Positions 11,594-25,190 of a stretch of 64,000 nucleotides of DNA are shown here, one piece after another. Positions within the stretch are counted from its first letter, which is position 1; every line of letters begins with the position of its first letter. Location: contig NC_063061.1 of assembly GCF_018812025.1 (NCBI RefSeq), positions 5,259,796 through 5,323,795 of the forward strand, given 5' to 3'. Position numbers and translations under genes: made by a program. Under the pieces are notes generated by a model, which made no database searches, was not told the DNA's origin, and was given only the letters and a program-made list of their open reading frames with translations. Origin of the DNA: Megalobrama amblycephala. Taxonomy: Eukaryota > Chordata > Actinopteri > Cypriniformes > Xenocyprididae.

Positions 11594-12525
11594 CTCAATT
11601 ATGAAGCCTTTGTTTTTGGAGTTTGAGTTTTATTTTCCCCTTAATTTTCACTTTGGATAAACTGTTACACCTACTAGAATCAGTCTCTAAAATCATTTTT
11701 CTTATAAAATCACCATTAAAATCACCCGTGACCTCATTGTGGTTCAAACAGGCCTGCAATAGAGGCTTATCTGTACTAACCAAAGCCTTAATAAACATGA
11801 CATTGAAATCAGTAATACATTTTAAATTGGAAAAGGAATAAAGATTGAATTGACAGATGGGAAAATCTTGCTTCTAAAAAAAAAAGAAAAAAAAAAGAAA
11901 ACATTAACCCACCACCTTCAAGTTTTGGGGGAAAAAGACTTACTTTTTGAACCTTTTGGGTTCCCCTACATCCAGTTGTGCTTGTGTAAAGGGGAACACG
12001 AAGGGAACAGAATCAAATGTTGCAATAATAATAAAGCTAAAAAATAAAAAGGCAGTAATATTAGGCATCAAGTTTGGACATCAGCAAGGACATAAGCTAA
12101 TTTGTGTAGCAGGCACAATTCAACTGAATAAATTCAGGCATAATAAACTAAATTCATGCTTAATACATGAACTATGAACAAGTTCAAGATTAATTCAATT
12201 TACAGAAATAAAACTGGACTGTCAGAATCATTTTATTATGCTACAGTGCAAGACATTTAAATGTAGCGCCAATATGTTTGTCCTTCTTCGCTTTCCGTTC
12301 ATCCAGCGGTGTTTCATGACGCATGCGCTGTCAGCAGGCAGTGTTGCCAAGTCCGCTTATTATAAGCGACTTTGGGCTTGTTTTTCTGTAAAGTCGCTTA
12401 CAAATACCCACATAGCAAACAGACTTGGCCCAAATGTGGCCTCATAATGGCACTGCTGGTGTGTTGTCGGCACTGGCATGCATCATGTCAGCCAACCGTG
12501 GGCCATGTGTGGCAATGATGGCAGT

Positions 12526-12715
12526 GCATGCATGACGGCAGACAACATTTGGGCTGATTGTGGATGTGAGGTGTGTGGCCCAGATCAGTGTAACGATTAT
12601 GGGCCATACTCTGTGTACTGCATGCATGACGGCAGACAACAATTGGGCCGATTGTGGATGTGAGGTGTGTGGCCCAGATCAGTGTAGCGATTATGTGCCA
12701 TACTCTGTGTACTGG
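12526..12715. repeat. Two tandem copies of a 94-bp unit
   Basis: Units start at GCATGCATGACGGCAGACAA at 12,526 and 12,620. Each contains GGCCCAGATCAGTGTA and GCCATACTCTGTGTACTG. They form a subterminal direct repeat near the left end of the 12,407-16,503 element. Confidence 0.75.
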
Positions 12716-12757
12716 ACAATTGTAAGTATTTAGGCCTGCTATTCAAGGCAAGATTTA

Positions 12758-12818
12758 CCCCCCCCCTCCCCCCCTCTCCCCCTCTCTCCTCTCTCCTCTC
12801 TCCTCTCTCTTCTCTCTG
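12758..12818. repeat. C/CT-rich microsatellite
   Basis: A run of C followed by CCTCTCTCCTCTCTC-like repeats forms a pure pyrimidine strand of about 60 bp. Confidence 0.8.
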
Positions 12819-12956
12819 AAACAGATGTAATGATTTTAATAATTAATAATATTAATTGACTTATATATATGAGTCATTTGAAAAAAAATGTCCAGATTTA
12901 AAAATGATACAAACAAAATATGATAACAAAAAATATATTTTCCTAACAAGATAGTT

Positions 12957-13111
<155 letters not shown>

Positions 13112-14038
13112 CCCCTACATAACAGTTTATTTAAAAATATATGTAAAGTTATAGTTATACAACTGGGCGGTCAACTATTGTTTATTTTGGTGCGATCTCC
13201 ACGGTAACACCAGCTTTTCTGGTTGGTGGATGAGGTTCACGTGATGCGTCGGTTGAAATTTCTCCCACTGAAGGGTGAAGACGTCTGTTGGACAACCGCT
13301 GTTCTAGGTAAGTGAAGTTATACGACCTAACATTAGATGTTATGTTATGTTAGATGTTTTGAATCAATATTTGGCCTTTTGGAAAGAATTGAACTTAAAA
13401 AATTTTGGATACATTTTTGGTTGCGGTTAAAACTCGCAGATTATTTTGGTTATTATGATTAATGAATTCCATCACTCGTAACAGCTATCTTTAAAAATAG
13501 AATAACAACCCATTTTTGGCGCTTTTTGAAATACATGAAACTCGGATGCCACGTAGTTCTTTATTGAAGTGAATTTTGCCTATAAGGTAGTTGATTCACT
13601 GCCCCTTGAACTTGAGAACCCAGATATGAGGATTGACGCGACCGGGGTGAGATAGACCGGCCTGCGGGATGTCCGAGGCGCGGTGCTTCCTGTCCAGTGT
13701 GCGGAACAATGTAGCCCACTGTTGTTAAAAAATCACAGCAAAATCAGCAACAGTAATTGACTTTTTTAACTGAAAGTGATTCAAAGGTTGTACAATCAGA
13801 TTTAATTATATCTAAATCTAATCTCTGACTTTGATAATCAGGATAGGTCTATGTCTGATATTTTTGTTTTAGCTAGTAGACATTCTTAAAACGATAAGAA
13901 AGCAATTTGTTATTTCGTAAGCATTTTGCATCAGTCATGTAGAATCAAATCTGGAATAATCATTGTGTCACATAAACAAAGACATGTTTTTGGTATTTGT
14001 AGGAGGTCATTGTTAGTTTACATTAACCTATGCAATAA

Positions 14039-15388
14039 TGGCTCGTTTCCACTGAGCGGTACGGTTCGGTACGGTACGGTACGGTACACAATTTTTGCCG
14101 TTTCCATTGTCAAAAGTTGTGAATGGTACCCTAATTCCGAACCGTACCGTACCACTTTTTTGGGACCCTTTCGTTGGGGTACCAAGCACAACAGTACCGT
14201 ACCAAAAGGGTGGAGCTACACTCTGCAGAACGTTGATTGTTTGACAGAGAATCGTCACTTGCGCGTGCTACATGGGGAATGACAACACAAGAGGCGCCAC
14301 ACAAATGTTGTTCAGGCAACGCGTGCATTAATTATCTTCACTTCATGTAGGCTATATAACAAAACAAAATATAAAACATAACCCTGCCTCTTTTCGTTTT
14401 TATTTAAAAAATATGAAACCTATTAATGTGTGGTTCAGGCAATATGTGCATATGTACTCTGATTATCTTCACTGTATGTAGCCTATAATAAAATGAAATA
14501 AGACAAAACAACCTTCTCTTTTTGTTAAACGTCAGTTTTAATTATCAATAATAACCATTATAAATAAAATATGAGAAGCTATACAATAAGAAATAAAGAC
14601 AAGCAAACAATTCAGTCAAACGTACAGCGCACTACAACGGTAAAGTTAAATAAATATATAAAGTAAAACTTCACTTTCCCCTCAGCCAAAACGATTTGCC
14701 CGGGAACAAATTATAAATTAATGAGACCAAAGATTGCCCGTTATACACAAGATGAATGATATCTTGTTTTTAACCACTACAGAGACATCAGAGCCAGCGG
14801 CGAATGTCAGAAGGACTAGCCGAGGTACAGCTGCTCTCGGCTGGGTACATGAGCACCGAGCGCCCGGTGATCGTCTGGATCTCACAACTCCGACAACGTC
14901 AGATAAAATTTTCAAATAGGCGCTATCTTTATAAATTAACCACAGATTTGAGATTTAAACAACTACATTCTCGCCTGAAAAACTTTTAAAACTACATTTC
15001 ATGACACAGTAAAATAGTTTTTAAATTATGCGGGTTTTCTCCTCCGCTTGCTGGTAAGTGCTGCTGCATGGACATCTGAACTTTGCGATCTTGGTATTCT
15101 GAAACGCCGAATGTTGGCGTGCAGCAAGCAAAGCTCGTCTTCTTGTGACAGACAGCCTCAAGCCGAGAAGCAAGAACAAGATCTGCTGTAGTATGTCCTC
15201 CATTGTTGTTTACTATATCGTTTTCTTCTTCGCGCGAGAATGACGTCGATCACTATTTTCCGGCTACACCACGCCTATCAAGTAAGGGTACTGTTTGCGG
15301 TGGAAACGCAAGCCTGATCAAGGTGTACCGCTCCGAACCGTACCGAACTGTACCGAACCGAACCGTATCGCTCAGTGGAAACGAGGCA
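14039..15388. mobile_element. Nonautonomous Harbinger-like element, TAA target
   Basis: A 1350-bp element has inverted termini TGGCTCGTTTCCACTGAGCG (left) and its near mirror ending CGAGGCA (right), each followed inward by GGTACGG-type repeats. TAA flanks both sides (14,036-14,038 and 15,389-15,391). A 3-bp TWA target fits the PIF/Harbinger superfamily. No transposase or Myb-like frame is visible. Confidence 0.72.
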
Positions 15389-17567
15389 TAAGTAACTGTT
15401 TAAGACAGACCAGTACATTTTGAAATTAAATGCACTTTTTTTGAGGTGGAAATAAGATGTTATGCTTTGAATGCGTTACATTATCAGTACTTCAACAGTG
15501 CATTGGTTACTCTGTTTACACCACAGTTTCCATATCTCAACATTTTTAAGGTTTTTGTTTGCTAAAATGGTCTTATTTGTCATAATACTGTTGTCAAACT
15601 CTGACAAGCCAGTTAGTCATTCAATAGTGCCATATTATTGGCAATCATTTCCTGTAAAAAACACCAAAGCAACCGTATTTTTCATTTGTTACCTACATTT
15701 ATTTACAGTAGATGGATGAATGTTTGTATATGTATTTATTAATTTTGTATTATTATTTTGTCTTTTAGCTGCTGTGAGGAAAAAATTGTCTGACACCACA
15801 AGACTAATAGTCTGCTGGAATAAGGAGAGAGCACTTGTGGAGAAATGAGGGGCTGCAGAGCTGTACTTCACTTCCTGAAGACAGTCCTAAATAGGATCAC
15901 GTTCTCCCTCACACATACAAACATTCTGATGTGTAAATTTGTTTTAAGTATTTTTTTTTTTTAATTTGCTCTATATTTGTTGAGAGTAAAATTACATTAT
16001 AATATCTTTACATTTCAGTGCTAGATTCATTCATATATTCATGAGGTGGTAATAAGATATGCTTTGATTGTACTAAATAAAATAGCCTTCACACAGTTAC
16101 ACAATGTGGTTATTATTATTATTATTATTATTGGCTTGTGCAATATTGTTAAATAAACTAATTTTGAGAATTGAATTTTCTTGTGACTCATTTGTTCACA
16201 TGGTTTGGGTAAGATTAGGCTGGGTTATGGCTCATTTTTGGGGTTTCTGGTTAAAGGGTGGTGGTGATATGGTTAACACATGGCTGAGAATTGGTACCAA
16301 TAATAAAACCTGTATTGGCCCACTTCAGGGCCAGTTAAGGGTGATTAACTGGCTGAGATTCGGGCCCGTTATGGCCCATGTGCGACCCCTGTCTTTAATC
16401 CAGTTCTGGGCCACTTCAGGGCCGTCATTCTTTGCGGTACTTGGGCCGAGGGAAACGTGATCGTGTGGCCCGGAGCTGGGCCAGAAAACATTTGCTATGT
16501 GGGTATTGGTAGTCTCGGGTCGCGTTTTTTTGGGCTTGTTTCTAAAGTGTAGTTGCTTATTGTGGGCTTGATCCCAGCTCCATAATAAGTTGTCAAGCAG
16601 ATATTTTCTATATGTTATTTAAATGTAGGAGTTTGTCTAGCCTGTTCTCTCTGTCCTCCCCTTTCCCCATACACACAGGAGAGTTTTCCCCCACCCACAT
16701 CCTGCTTCTAATTGGCCCTTCGCAAAGACTCGCCCCCCTTAAGGCAGGCATACACTGTGCGATTTTCGTCCGATTTTGAGCCGAATTCTGACTCGTGCGA
16801 CTCTTTTTTGAGTCGGGCCGATTTTCAGCTTTGTCGTGTGTCGTTTGTCGTGCAGTGATCGTGCAGTGTACACGGGGAAACGAGTGGCAATAAATCTCTC
16901 CCGACTGGCAATCGCATGGTCGGATGACTTTCTGGCATGTCAGAAATTTGGTCGCCCCTCGTGAGGATATCGCACAGTTGAAGCAGAGCTACGAACCGAC
17001 TTGTCTAAACTCTGTGTTTTTCCCCTCACTGCGCCTGCGCGAAAAAAGAAATTAAACCAATCTTCAATGCAGCAAGAAAGAAAACGAAAAGAGGGAGATC
17101 TTTAAGTTCTGTAGCTATCAAACTAGCTGCAATTTAGCAAACTGTTGCTTACCTCCAGTTCGTGTTGCATGATGGATAAACCCACGTCTTTCAAGCCACC
17201 TGGGTGTACATAACCGGTGCCTCTTGTATTAATTTACTTGATCATTAATTTACATGTTTCGCTTTTCACTTTATATTTACTCATGTAGGCTATTTAATAT
17301 TTAGGCCTACTTAATTTTATTAAATGCGGAAATGTGAACTGTTGTCCATCATTTGGCAATTGGTGATAAAGAAAAATGTCACGTCGCAATATAGGAATTT
17401 TTTTCCATTTTAAACCAGGAAGGCGAGTCAATGTCTACTTTATATCACACAAGCAATGTGCAAACTTTGCGCAAGAGTTATGCCGATGAAGACGTCTCAA
17501 TCCCCTGTCAATTATTCACCAGCCTTTAAAAAAAAAAACCGACGAGCTTTCGGTGCATATTCTCTCA

Positions 17568-18135
17568 GGCCCCGTCCACACGGAGACGAGTTTCAGTGTA
17601 ACCGCACAATTTTTTTTACGGATAGGCGTTTCGTCCACACGGATCCGGCGTTTTCGAAAGGTGAAACCGGAATTTTTTGAAACCGGGTCCCAGAGTGGAA
17701 AAATTTGAAAATGCCGGCTTGGCGTTGTCGTGTGGACGGGGCAATCCGTATATTTTCTGAAACGATGATGTCATCACCCCACGTGTCGACCCTAGTCAGA
17801 CGCGCTAACACCACAAAACAGCACCAACAACAGCAATAGCAGACTCTACATGCTTGTGTTCGTGCTGCAGAAGCTAGTGAACCAAAATAAAGTGTTATTT
17901 CTAAGCTTTGCTAAAGTTTGTATTCAGCGCGCAAGGTTTATGCGCATGCTCCAAGTCTTCTTCGCTGCTTTAAGTGCATTTCTGCGGCAGAATTACAGCG
18001 CCACATAATGGTCTGGCATGTATACTACATCGTTTTGAGTCGTTTCAGTGGTTTCGTGTGGACGCAGATATTTTTTGAGACGAGGAAAAAAAAAGATCGG
18101 TTTAGGGTAAGCTCCGGCTTCGTGTGGACGTAGCC
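17568..18135. mobile_element. 568-bp MITE with GTCCACACGG termini
   Basis: The left end is GGCCCCGTCCACACGGAG and the right end is CGTGTGGACGTAGCC, giving imperfect inverted termini. TCA is present on both sides (17,565-17,567 and 18,136-18,138). It is non-coding and nested inside 16,742-18,917. Confidence 0.62.
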
Positions 18136-18555
18136 TCAGAGACAAGGAGAGATAAATCCTACTTCAACCTGATAACGGTAGGCTATATATCTTAATTTAT
18201 TTTCTTATTATTTCTCTTGTGGCCCATAAACTGTATGTAGTGGATGAAAAAATGAGAAGAGAAGTATTTCGTATTAAACAGGTTGTTTTTGAAGTGAAGC
18301 TGCTTTTCATTGACTGATTATTGCAGTCTTCGAACACACTGTTAATAATTTTAATTATATGCCTTTAATTCATTGTATAAATGTCTTTAATTCATTGTAT
18401 AAATGTCTTTAAATAATTTTCAGTGAGGAGTAATTATAAGCTAATCAAATCTTTTATTATCCTCGGAGTGCGTCAGTTAGCCTATGCGGTGATGCGCTAT
18501 AAAATATTGCGGGCCAAATGAATTGTAATATCAATTTAATATTAAATAGGCCTAC

Positions 18556-18636
18556 CCTATACTACTACTACTACTGCTACTACTACTACTACTAATAATA
18601 ATAGGCTAATTATTATTATTATTATTATTATTATTT
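18556..18636. repeat. Trinucleotide array (ACT)n/(ATT)n
   Basis: Runs of ACT, then AAT/ATT triplets, over about 80 bp. Confidence 0.85.
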
Positions 18637-19059
18637 AATATATGAATTGGAAATGCTAAATCCTCTTGATATCCATAGCTGATGCTTTTGATATCTCTGG
18701 AAACATACTGTCAATCGGCGCATCCCAGTACGTGAGTTTATCGTGCATATTTCAGACGCATAGTGTGAGCAGTCGAGTCACGCCTCGACCATCGGACCGC
18801 ATAGTGTGAGCACATAAATCGTGCGTTTTGGTTTTCCATCGCACGCGATCTACTCGTACAGTGTGAGTTGGTAACCTTGCTGAAATCGCACAGATATCGC
18901 ACAGTGTATGCTCGCCTTTAGTTACTGTTGCTTTGTCCGACTATGGCGGGCCGGAAGGTCCAAAAATATGGCTACCGACTTGTCGCGGGAATTCACTATA
19001 CAATTGCCAGCAGCCACTGAGTTTACCACTGATAGGCCGGCGGTGCATCTGCATACACA

Positions 19060-19440
19060 CTCTCCTCACGCAGCGACTCACCACTCACCACTGACTCTCC
19101 TCAGCCGGCGACTCACTTTCCTCACGCAACGAACGACTCACTTTCCTCACACAGCTGACCACTGACTCTCCTCAGCCGGCGACTCACTTTCCTCACGCAG
19201 CGGACGAATCACTTTCCTCACGCAGCCGGCGACTCACTTTCCTCACGCAGCGGACGAATCACTTTCCTCACGCAGCCGGCGACTCACTTTCCTCACGCAG
19301 CCGGCGAGTCACTTTCCGCAGCCGGCGACTCACTTTCCGCAGCCGACGACTCACTTTCCGCAGCCGGCGAGTCACTTTCCGCAGCCGGCGAGTCACTTTC
19401 TGCAGCCGGCGACTCACTTTCCTCACGCAGCATTAACTCT
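19060..19440. repeat. Minisatellite array in the left palindrome arm
   Basis: Roughly 20- to 26-bp units built on GACTCACTTTCCTCACGCAG and CCGGC variants are repeated more than ten times. The mirror array is at about 21,540-21,930. Confidence 0.85.
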
Positions 19441-21539
19441 CCTCACGTTTCTTTTCAAATACTGTGATGGTGCAATAACTAACTACATCTAGTAAAATTG
19501 ATCATTTTTGTGTTGTAAATGTAATTTATTCTGAAGCAATATTCCCATCAGTGTTCTGTAAACTGTTACTGTTAAGATGTAAACTGTTAATCATCAGATT
19601 TGTATATGCCCCCTTAAAGGGATAGGTCAATCAAAAATAAAAATTCTGTCATCATTGACTTACCTTCTAGTTGTTCCGAACCTGTATGAGTTTCTTTCTT
19701 CTGTTGAACTAAAAATATATTTTGAATGTCAGTAAACAAACAGCTGACTGTAGCGAGTGACTTTCATAGTAGGAAAAAAAAAAAAATATGGAAGTCACTG
19801 GCTACCATCAACTGGTTACTGACATTCTTCAAAATATCATCCTTTTTCTTTCTTCTGTTGAACTAAACTCATATAGGTTTGGAACAAACTAGAGTGTAAG
19901 TCAATGATGACAGAATTATCATTATCATTATTATCATCAATTATCACAGGTTTAACGATCCCTTGAAATTGATTGTCATGGCATTTTTTTTTTTTTTTTA
20001 CCTTTTTAAAAAGGTACTTTTCCCCTAACCTTGGCTATCAGTCTCATGTTAATTAGAATAACTCACTGTAGGGCTTTTACCGTTATTTTTTCCACGGCAG
20101 AGGAAACAGAATCTGCATCAGAAGTGGCATTTAGATGCATGTATAAAATTGAATATGAATGTGCAAAACAAGCATGAAAAACACTGTTTAACAACTTTAC
20201 AATAAAGATCTATAAAGCTTTTGTGGATTTTACAAATTATCTTTAATATACAATATTCTGAAAAAGTGACATTTCCCTTTTTGCAAAGTTCAAATGTTGA
20301 TAAAATATATAACTTTAACTAAAGATACATTTTTGATTTGCAGCTGTCATGCTTAAACACTGGTTCTGCAGATTTTTGACATTTCAAAATTGCATTGTTT
20401 TTGTAACCATCACATTAGACTCAGTGAAACAGTCACTGTTTAGGGGCCCAAGCTGTTGGTGCCTTGTTTAAAATGTTATTTGTAGTGAATGCTCTTTTGA
20501 ATAGTGTTATCAAATAAGGAATCTGTTGTAAGCTGATTAAATTTTTTTTTAAAAAAAAACATGAAAGTAGCGTATACCATAAACTAATGTGATGGTTACA
20601 AAAACAATGCAAATTTGAAATGTCAAAAATCTGCAGAACCAGTGTTTAAGCATGACAGCTGCAAATCAAAAATTTATCTTTAGTTAAAGTTATATATTTT
20701 ATCAACATCTGAACTTTGCAAAAAGGGAAATGTCACTTTTTCAGAATATTGTATATATTGTATAAAGATAATTTGTAAAATCCACAAAAGCTTTATATAT
20801 CTTTATTGTAAAGTTGTTAAACAGTGTTTTTCATGCTTGTTTTGCACATTCATATTCAATTTTATACATGCATCTAAATGCCACTTCTGATGCAGATTCT
20901 GTTTCCTCTGCCGTGGAAAAAATAATAAAAGCCCTAGAGTGAGTTATTCTAATTAACATGAGATTGATAGCCAAGGTTAGGGGAAAATTACCTTTTTATA
21001 AAGGTAAAAAAAAAATAAAAAAATGCCATGACAATCAATTCCAAGGGACAGTTAAACCTAAATGATAATTCTGTCATCATTGACTTACACTCTAGTTTGT
21101 TCCAAACCTATATGAGTTTAGTTCAACAGAAGAAAGAAAAAGGATGATATTTTGAAGAATGTCAGTAACCAGTTGATGGTAGCCAGTGACTTCCATTTTT
21201 TTTTTTTTTTTTCCTACTATGAAAGTCACTCTCTACAGTCAGCTGTTTGTTTACTGACATTCAAAATATATTTTTAGTTCAACAGAAGAAAGAAACTCAT
21301 ACAGGTTCGGAACAACTAGAAGGTAAGTCAATGATGACAGAATTTTTATTTTTGATTGACCTATCCCTTTAAGGGGGCATATACAAATCTGATGATTAAC
21401 AGTTTACATCTTAACAGTAACAGTTTACAGAACACTGATGGGAATATTGCTTCAGAATAAATTACATTTACAACACAAAAATGATCAATTTTACTTGATG
21501 TAGTTAGTTATTGCACCATCACAGTATTTGAAAAGAAAC

Positions 21540-21930
21540 GTGAGGAGAGTTAATGCTGCGTGAGGAAAGTGAGTCGCCGGCTGCAGAAAGTGAGTCGCCG
21601 GCTGCAGAAAGTGAGTCGCCGGCTGCGGAAAGTGACTCGCCGGCTGCGGAAAGTGAGTCGCCGGCTGCGTGAGGAAAGTGAGTCGCCGGCTGCGTGAGGA
21701 AAGTGAGTCGCCGGCTGCGTGAGGAAAGTGATTCGTCCGCTGCGTGAGGAAAGTGATTCGTCCGCTGCGTGAGGAAAGTGATTCGTCCGCTGCGTGAGGA
21801 AAGTGAGTCGCCGGCTGCGTGAGGAAAGTGATACGTCCGCTGCGTGAGGAAAGTGAGTCGCCGGCTGAGGAGAGTCAGTGGTCAGCTGTGTGAGGAAAGT
21901 GAGTCGTTCGCTGCGTGAGGAGAGTGTGTA
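21540..21930. repeat. Minisatellite array in the right palindrome arm
   Basis: This is the inverted counterpart of the array at 19,060-19,440, with units such as GAGGAAAGTGAGTCGCCGGC. Unit order and variants nearly mirror the left array. Confidence 0.85.
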
Positions 21931-22566
21931 TGCAGATGCACCGCCGGCCTATCAGTGGTAAACTCAGTGGCTACTGGCAATTGTATAGTGAATTCCCGCG
22001 ACAAGTCGGTAGCCATATTTTTGGACCTTCCGGCCCGCCATATCCGACAAGCCGTGGCGCTGTCACGTCACACGCAGTGAAAAATACATCGTGGAGCAAA
22101 GAGGATACTGGCAACACGTCGACAGACAAGACAGAGCAGGTTACTTACGATATTAAACAAAGTCCCAGCTTTCAAACTGTGTAGTTATTAAAGAAATTCA
22201 AACAATAAAATCCGTTTTGTGGCTCTTTAATGTGTCGTGACCATGGTCGTGACGGATTGCTAGCGCCTCAGCTCAAGAGGCTCGTAAACCGATCATCTCT
22301 TCCTACTAGTCCAATTATAGCGTCAAATAATGAGTGAACACGAGAATTGAATGTTCTTTCAAACGCGGAAAGACGTCAATATACACATTTTTCAAGTTTA
22401 ACTACACCGAGGTTAATCTTTTTGCTCAGGGGGGAGAAAAATAAAACTGTACCATGTGTTTTGGGCTTGTTTTCACAGGCCTGGTTGCTTATTTGTCTCG
22501 CGAGATCTGGCAACACTGTCAGCAGGGGGAACACACATTCCAAAGGGAACAGAATCGGCTGCTACA

Positions 22567-24860
22567 ACGGACGGTGAAAAGGGAAACCACCAGGTAAGAA
22601 GGAGGAAAGAGGAATATAAGGTATTGTTTGTAAGTCTGCTACTGAGTCTGTTAATGTCATTAACCCTTTGAAACTAACTAAAACACTTAAAGAAACATTA
22701 TAGGACGATTGAAAAGTATTAAGAGGAATGGTAAATTGATGTTGTTCGAAACTTCTGAGGCAGCCTAAGTTTAATGATCCACAGCAAAATAGCGCGAGCT
22801 TTGGTGAGAACTAAACAAATAATTACTAGGCTACAGTAGTAATTTCTCGATAGAGATGATATCAAAGTGGAAATGTGATGGTCAAAATTGTACATTAATA
22901 CACAAACTGTGCAGAAAACGCAACTTCGGAAGCCTTATTTATTTTTCTAGCTCAACTATCACTGAATGAGACAGGAAGTGAAGCTAACATTGGATTCGGA
23001 CGTGCCTTGATGCCTTCCTACCTTGAAATGTGTCCTCATTTTCCAGTTTTCGGACGAATAGGCGCCGATTTTGTGGGTGTTCGGGGGCTGGAGCACCCAC
23101 GGAAAAATACGAGATAGCCTATTTTCCATTGATTTAAACCAATAATAAATAGATTTCAGCTTTCAGACACGATTTTCACTTTTTTAATAGTTTATTTAAG
23201 GATGTTTCTGACGCGTTATTTTAATGACAAACGTCGAGAACGCATCCAAGTGATGCGCGCGCACAAATCTCTCAAGTCAGGCAGATTATGAAGGTAAATC
23301 AGCAGCAAAACTCGAGAGATTGCTGATTTGAATGTGAGAACTTTTGTATTAATATTTTGTAAATTGAAATTTACACTCACAGCCCTGATGTAAAACATAG
23401 ACATAGACTGATCACATGACAGGAACCAAGAAGTAAGCCAGTATAAAGGAGGCAAACAATCAGCCTTCATTACAAACGTGATCACGTGCGAGATGGACTG
23501 TGGAGTTACATTTTACGGAATTACCTTTCCAGCAAGCCACATCACTTTTCCATTGGATATCACTTTCAGGACTTTGTATATACACCGGTGGACACTTTCA
23601 CATTGGGACTTTATCAGCACTCTACTAGGACTCTTAAGGACTGTTTTAGGGTATGGTGTAAATGGACTCCACGCTTTTAAACAGCCTAAGTTATTCTAGT
23701 TTTGTGTTGTTTTAAGTTCCATGTGAATATTGTAAATACACCTTATTTATTCATTTCTGTTGTCTGTCTCATCTTTTTAAACAAAAGCTCACACAGTATA
23801 ATCTGGCCCTAATTTTAATCAATGTAAAATCGACCCATAGGGCCGATCGTTACAGACTTTACTACTCTTTTGCTGTAATATAAAACCAGTTAAAAGATAT
23901 TTTATTTCTGCATGCCAAGTCGCACTGGCTGGCATTGTTCATTGGTCAGGCATCGACCAATAAAACAGCTTTTATTTATGTGAATGCCATTTTACACCAG
24001 GTGTGCCTCATACTTCCTGAAAAGTGAAGCTGTGGGCTCTTTGATTGCCCCCTGGTGGCTGGATGCAGTACAGGTCAAAAACCCCACACTCTCCATGCAG
24101 ACAAACGGGACTGGAGTTAAACTAAAAAAATAAATTACACTTCCAATAAAATTTTCCTAAAGATGGTTTTGGTCATTTAAGGTAGTTGTTATCATGCTGA
24201 TATGTTCAATTGTTTGTTTTTGTGATACGTTTGATTTTTAGCTAGCAATTTGATGCTATAGAAACGAGGCGTGTCGTTATGATTGACAGTTGATTGACAG
24301 CTTCTCTGAGGACTGTCGGAGCTTCAAAGGGAGATTGAAGAAATAACTAACTATTAATTTTCAATTAGTTTTTAAGATAAGATAACATGCCTAACGTTAG
24401 CCACGACGGGATAAAGCAAGTTATTATTATCTGGCAGTTAGCCTACAAATTATTTTTATGGGTAGGCTATAAAATAGAATTTGCTGTTTCACAAATATTA
24501 TTGCTTTAGAAACAGAATATTATTTACATGTAAAAATTGTGAATAATTTATATATTTAAAATACATCAATTACAATATGTTGTTTCGACCTTGTTATCAC
24601 TAGTAATTTATTTGAAAACGAACAATGTACATTAATAAACATTCAAATAAATGTAAATTTCTCTTTGCCAGATGTTAATAAGCCAAATGAAAAAGGAAGG
24701 AGGATAAGAAAAATATAATAAACTATAGATAATAAAACAAAGAGGTGATCTGATTTACACTACACTAGGTCTGAATTGAATTATGTACATTGTACATCTT
24801 AATGAATCACGCTACAAACATTACAAACTACAAACATTTCATTTCACATGTTGGTATTAA
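22567..24860. other. Intergenic repeat-rich stretch
   Basis: I recognise no gene. A GGCGCCGATTTTGTGGGTGTTC motif near 23,060 and a GCCCCCTGGTGGCTGGATGC motif near 24,047 are typical of dispersed fish repeats. A splice-donor-like CCAGGTAAGAAG lies near 22,590 but no supporting exon is clear. Confidence 0.5.
23390..23853 (+). repeat. Possible solo LTR
   Basis: TATAAAGGAGG (about 23,441) is followed by a transcribed-looking region, and the block ends GGCCGATCGTTACA near 23,853. This resembles an LTR promoter and terminus. I could not find a matching start or a target duplication, so the call is weak. Confidence 0.25.
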
Positions 24861-24863
24861 TTC

Positions 24864-25190
24864 AAGGGTTCACCCAAAAATGAAAATTTTGTCATCATTT
24901 ACACACCCTCAAGTTGTTCCAAACCTGTATACATTTCTTTGTTCTGCTGAACATAGGAAGGAAGACATTTTGTATCCAGTTTGTAACCAGGCCACTTTGG
25001 GGCACCGTTGACTTCCATAGTAGGAAAAAAAATATTATGGAAGTCAATGGTGCCCCAGTTTCAGTTTCCCACATTCTTCAAAATATCTTCCTTTTGTGTT
25101 CAAGAGAACAAAGGAATGTATACAGGTTTGGAACAACCAGAGGAGGAGTAAATGATGACAGAATTTTCATTTTTGGGTGAACTATCCCTT
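24864..25190. mobile_element. Palindromic cyprinid MITE (TTCACCCAAAAATGAAAAT family)
   Basis: The left end GGGTTCACCCAAAAATGAAA is mirrored by TTTTCATTTTTGGGTGAACT at the right, and the interior is a near-perfect palindrome centred on an A-rich spacer near 25,028. The family recurs at about 19,615-19,960 and 21,020-21,370 (in the palindrome), 34,995, 46,925 and 48,790. It is non-coding. Confidence 0.75.

Larger units (their letters stand above)
16742..18917. mobile_element. Nonautonomous Harbinger-like element, TTA target
   Basis: The left end AGGCAGGCATACACTGTGCG is mirrored at the right by CACAGTGTATGCTCGCCT ending at 18,917. TTA is duplicated at 16,739-16,741 and 18,918-18,920. The 2176-bp body has no recognisable transposase. 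It carries a further inserted element at 17,568-18,135 and a trinucleotide array near 18,560. Confidence 0.7.
18927..22048. repeat. 3.1-kb palindrome (foldback-like inverted repeat)
   Basis: Left arm 18,927-20,418 and right arm 20,593-22,048 are reverse complements with few mismatches by eye, separated by a spacer of about 170 bp. Each arm contains, from outside in, a GGCGGGCCGGAAGG block, a tandem array of CTCACTTTCC/CAGCCGGCGA units, a copy of the cyprinid GGGATAG/TTCACCC-type MITE, and a unique stretch ending CATCACATTAG. The outer tandem arrays resemble Foldback-type transposons. The shared MITE in both arms fits an inverted duplication that formed after the MITE inserted. No protein is encoded. 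Confidence 0.88.

Noticed and set aside
13926..14282. Plus-strand frame over the left end of the Harbinger-like element
   Set aside because: Its content comes from GGTACGG-type terminal repeats. No transposase motif is present.
18908..19165. Plus-strand frame rich in His/Thr/Ser in the palindrome arm
   Set aside because: It is produced by the CTCACTTTCC-type minisatellite and is mirrored by an equally meaningless frame in the other arm.
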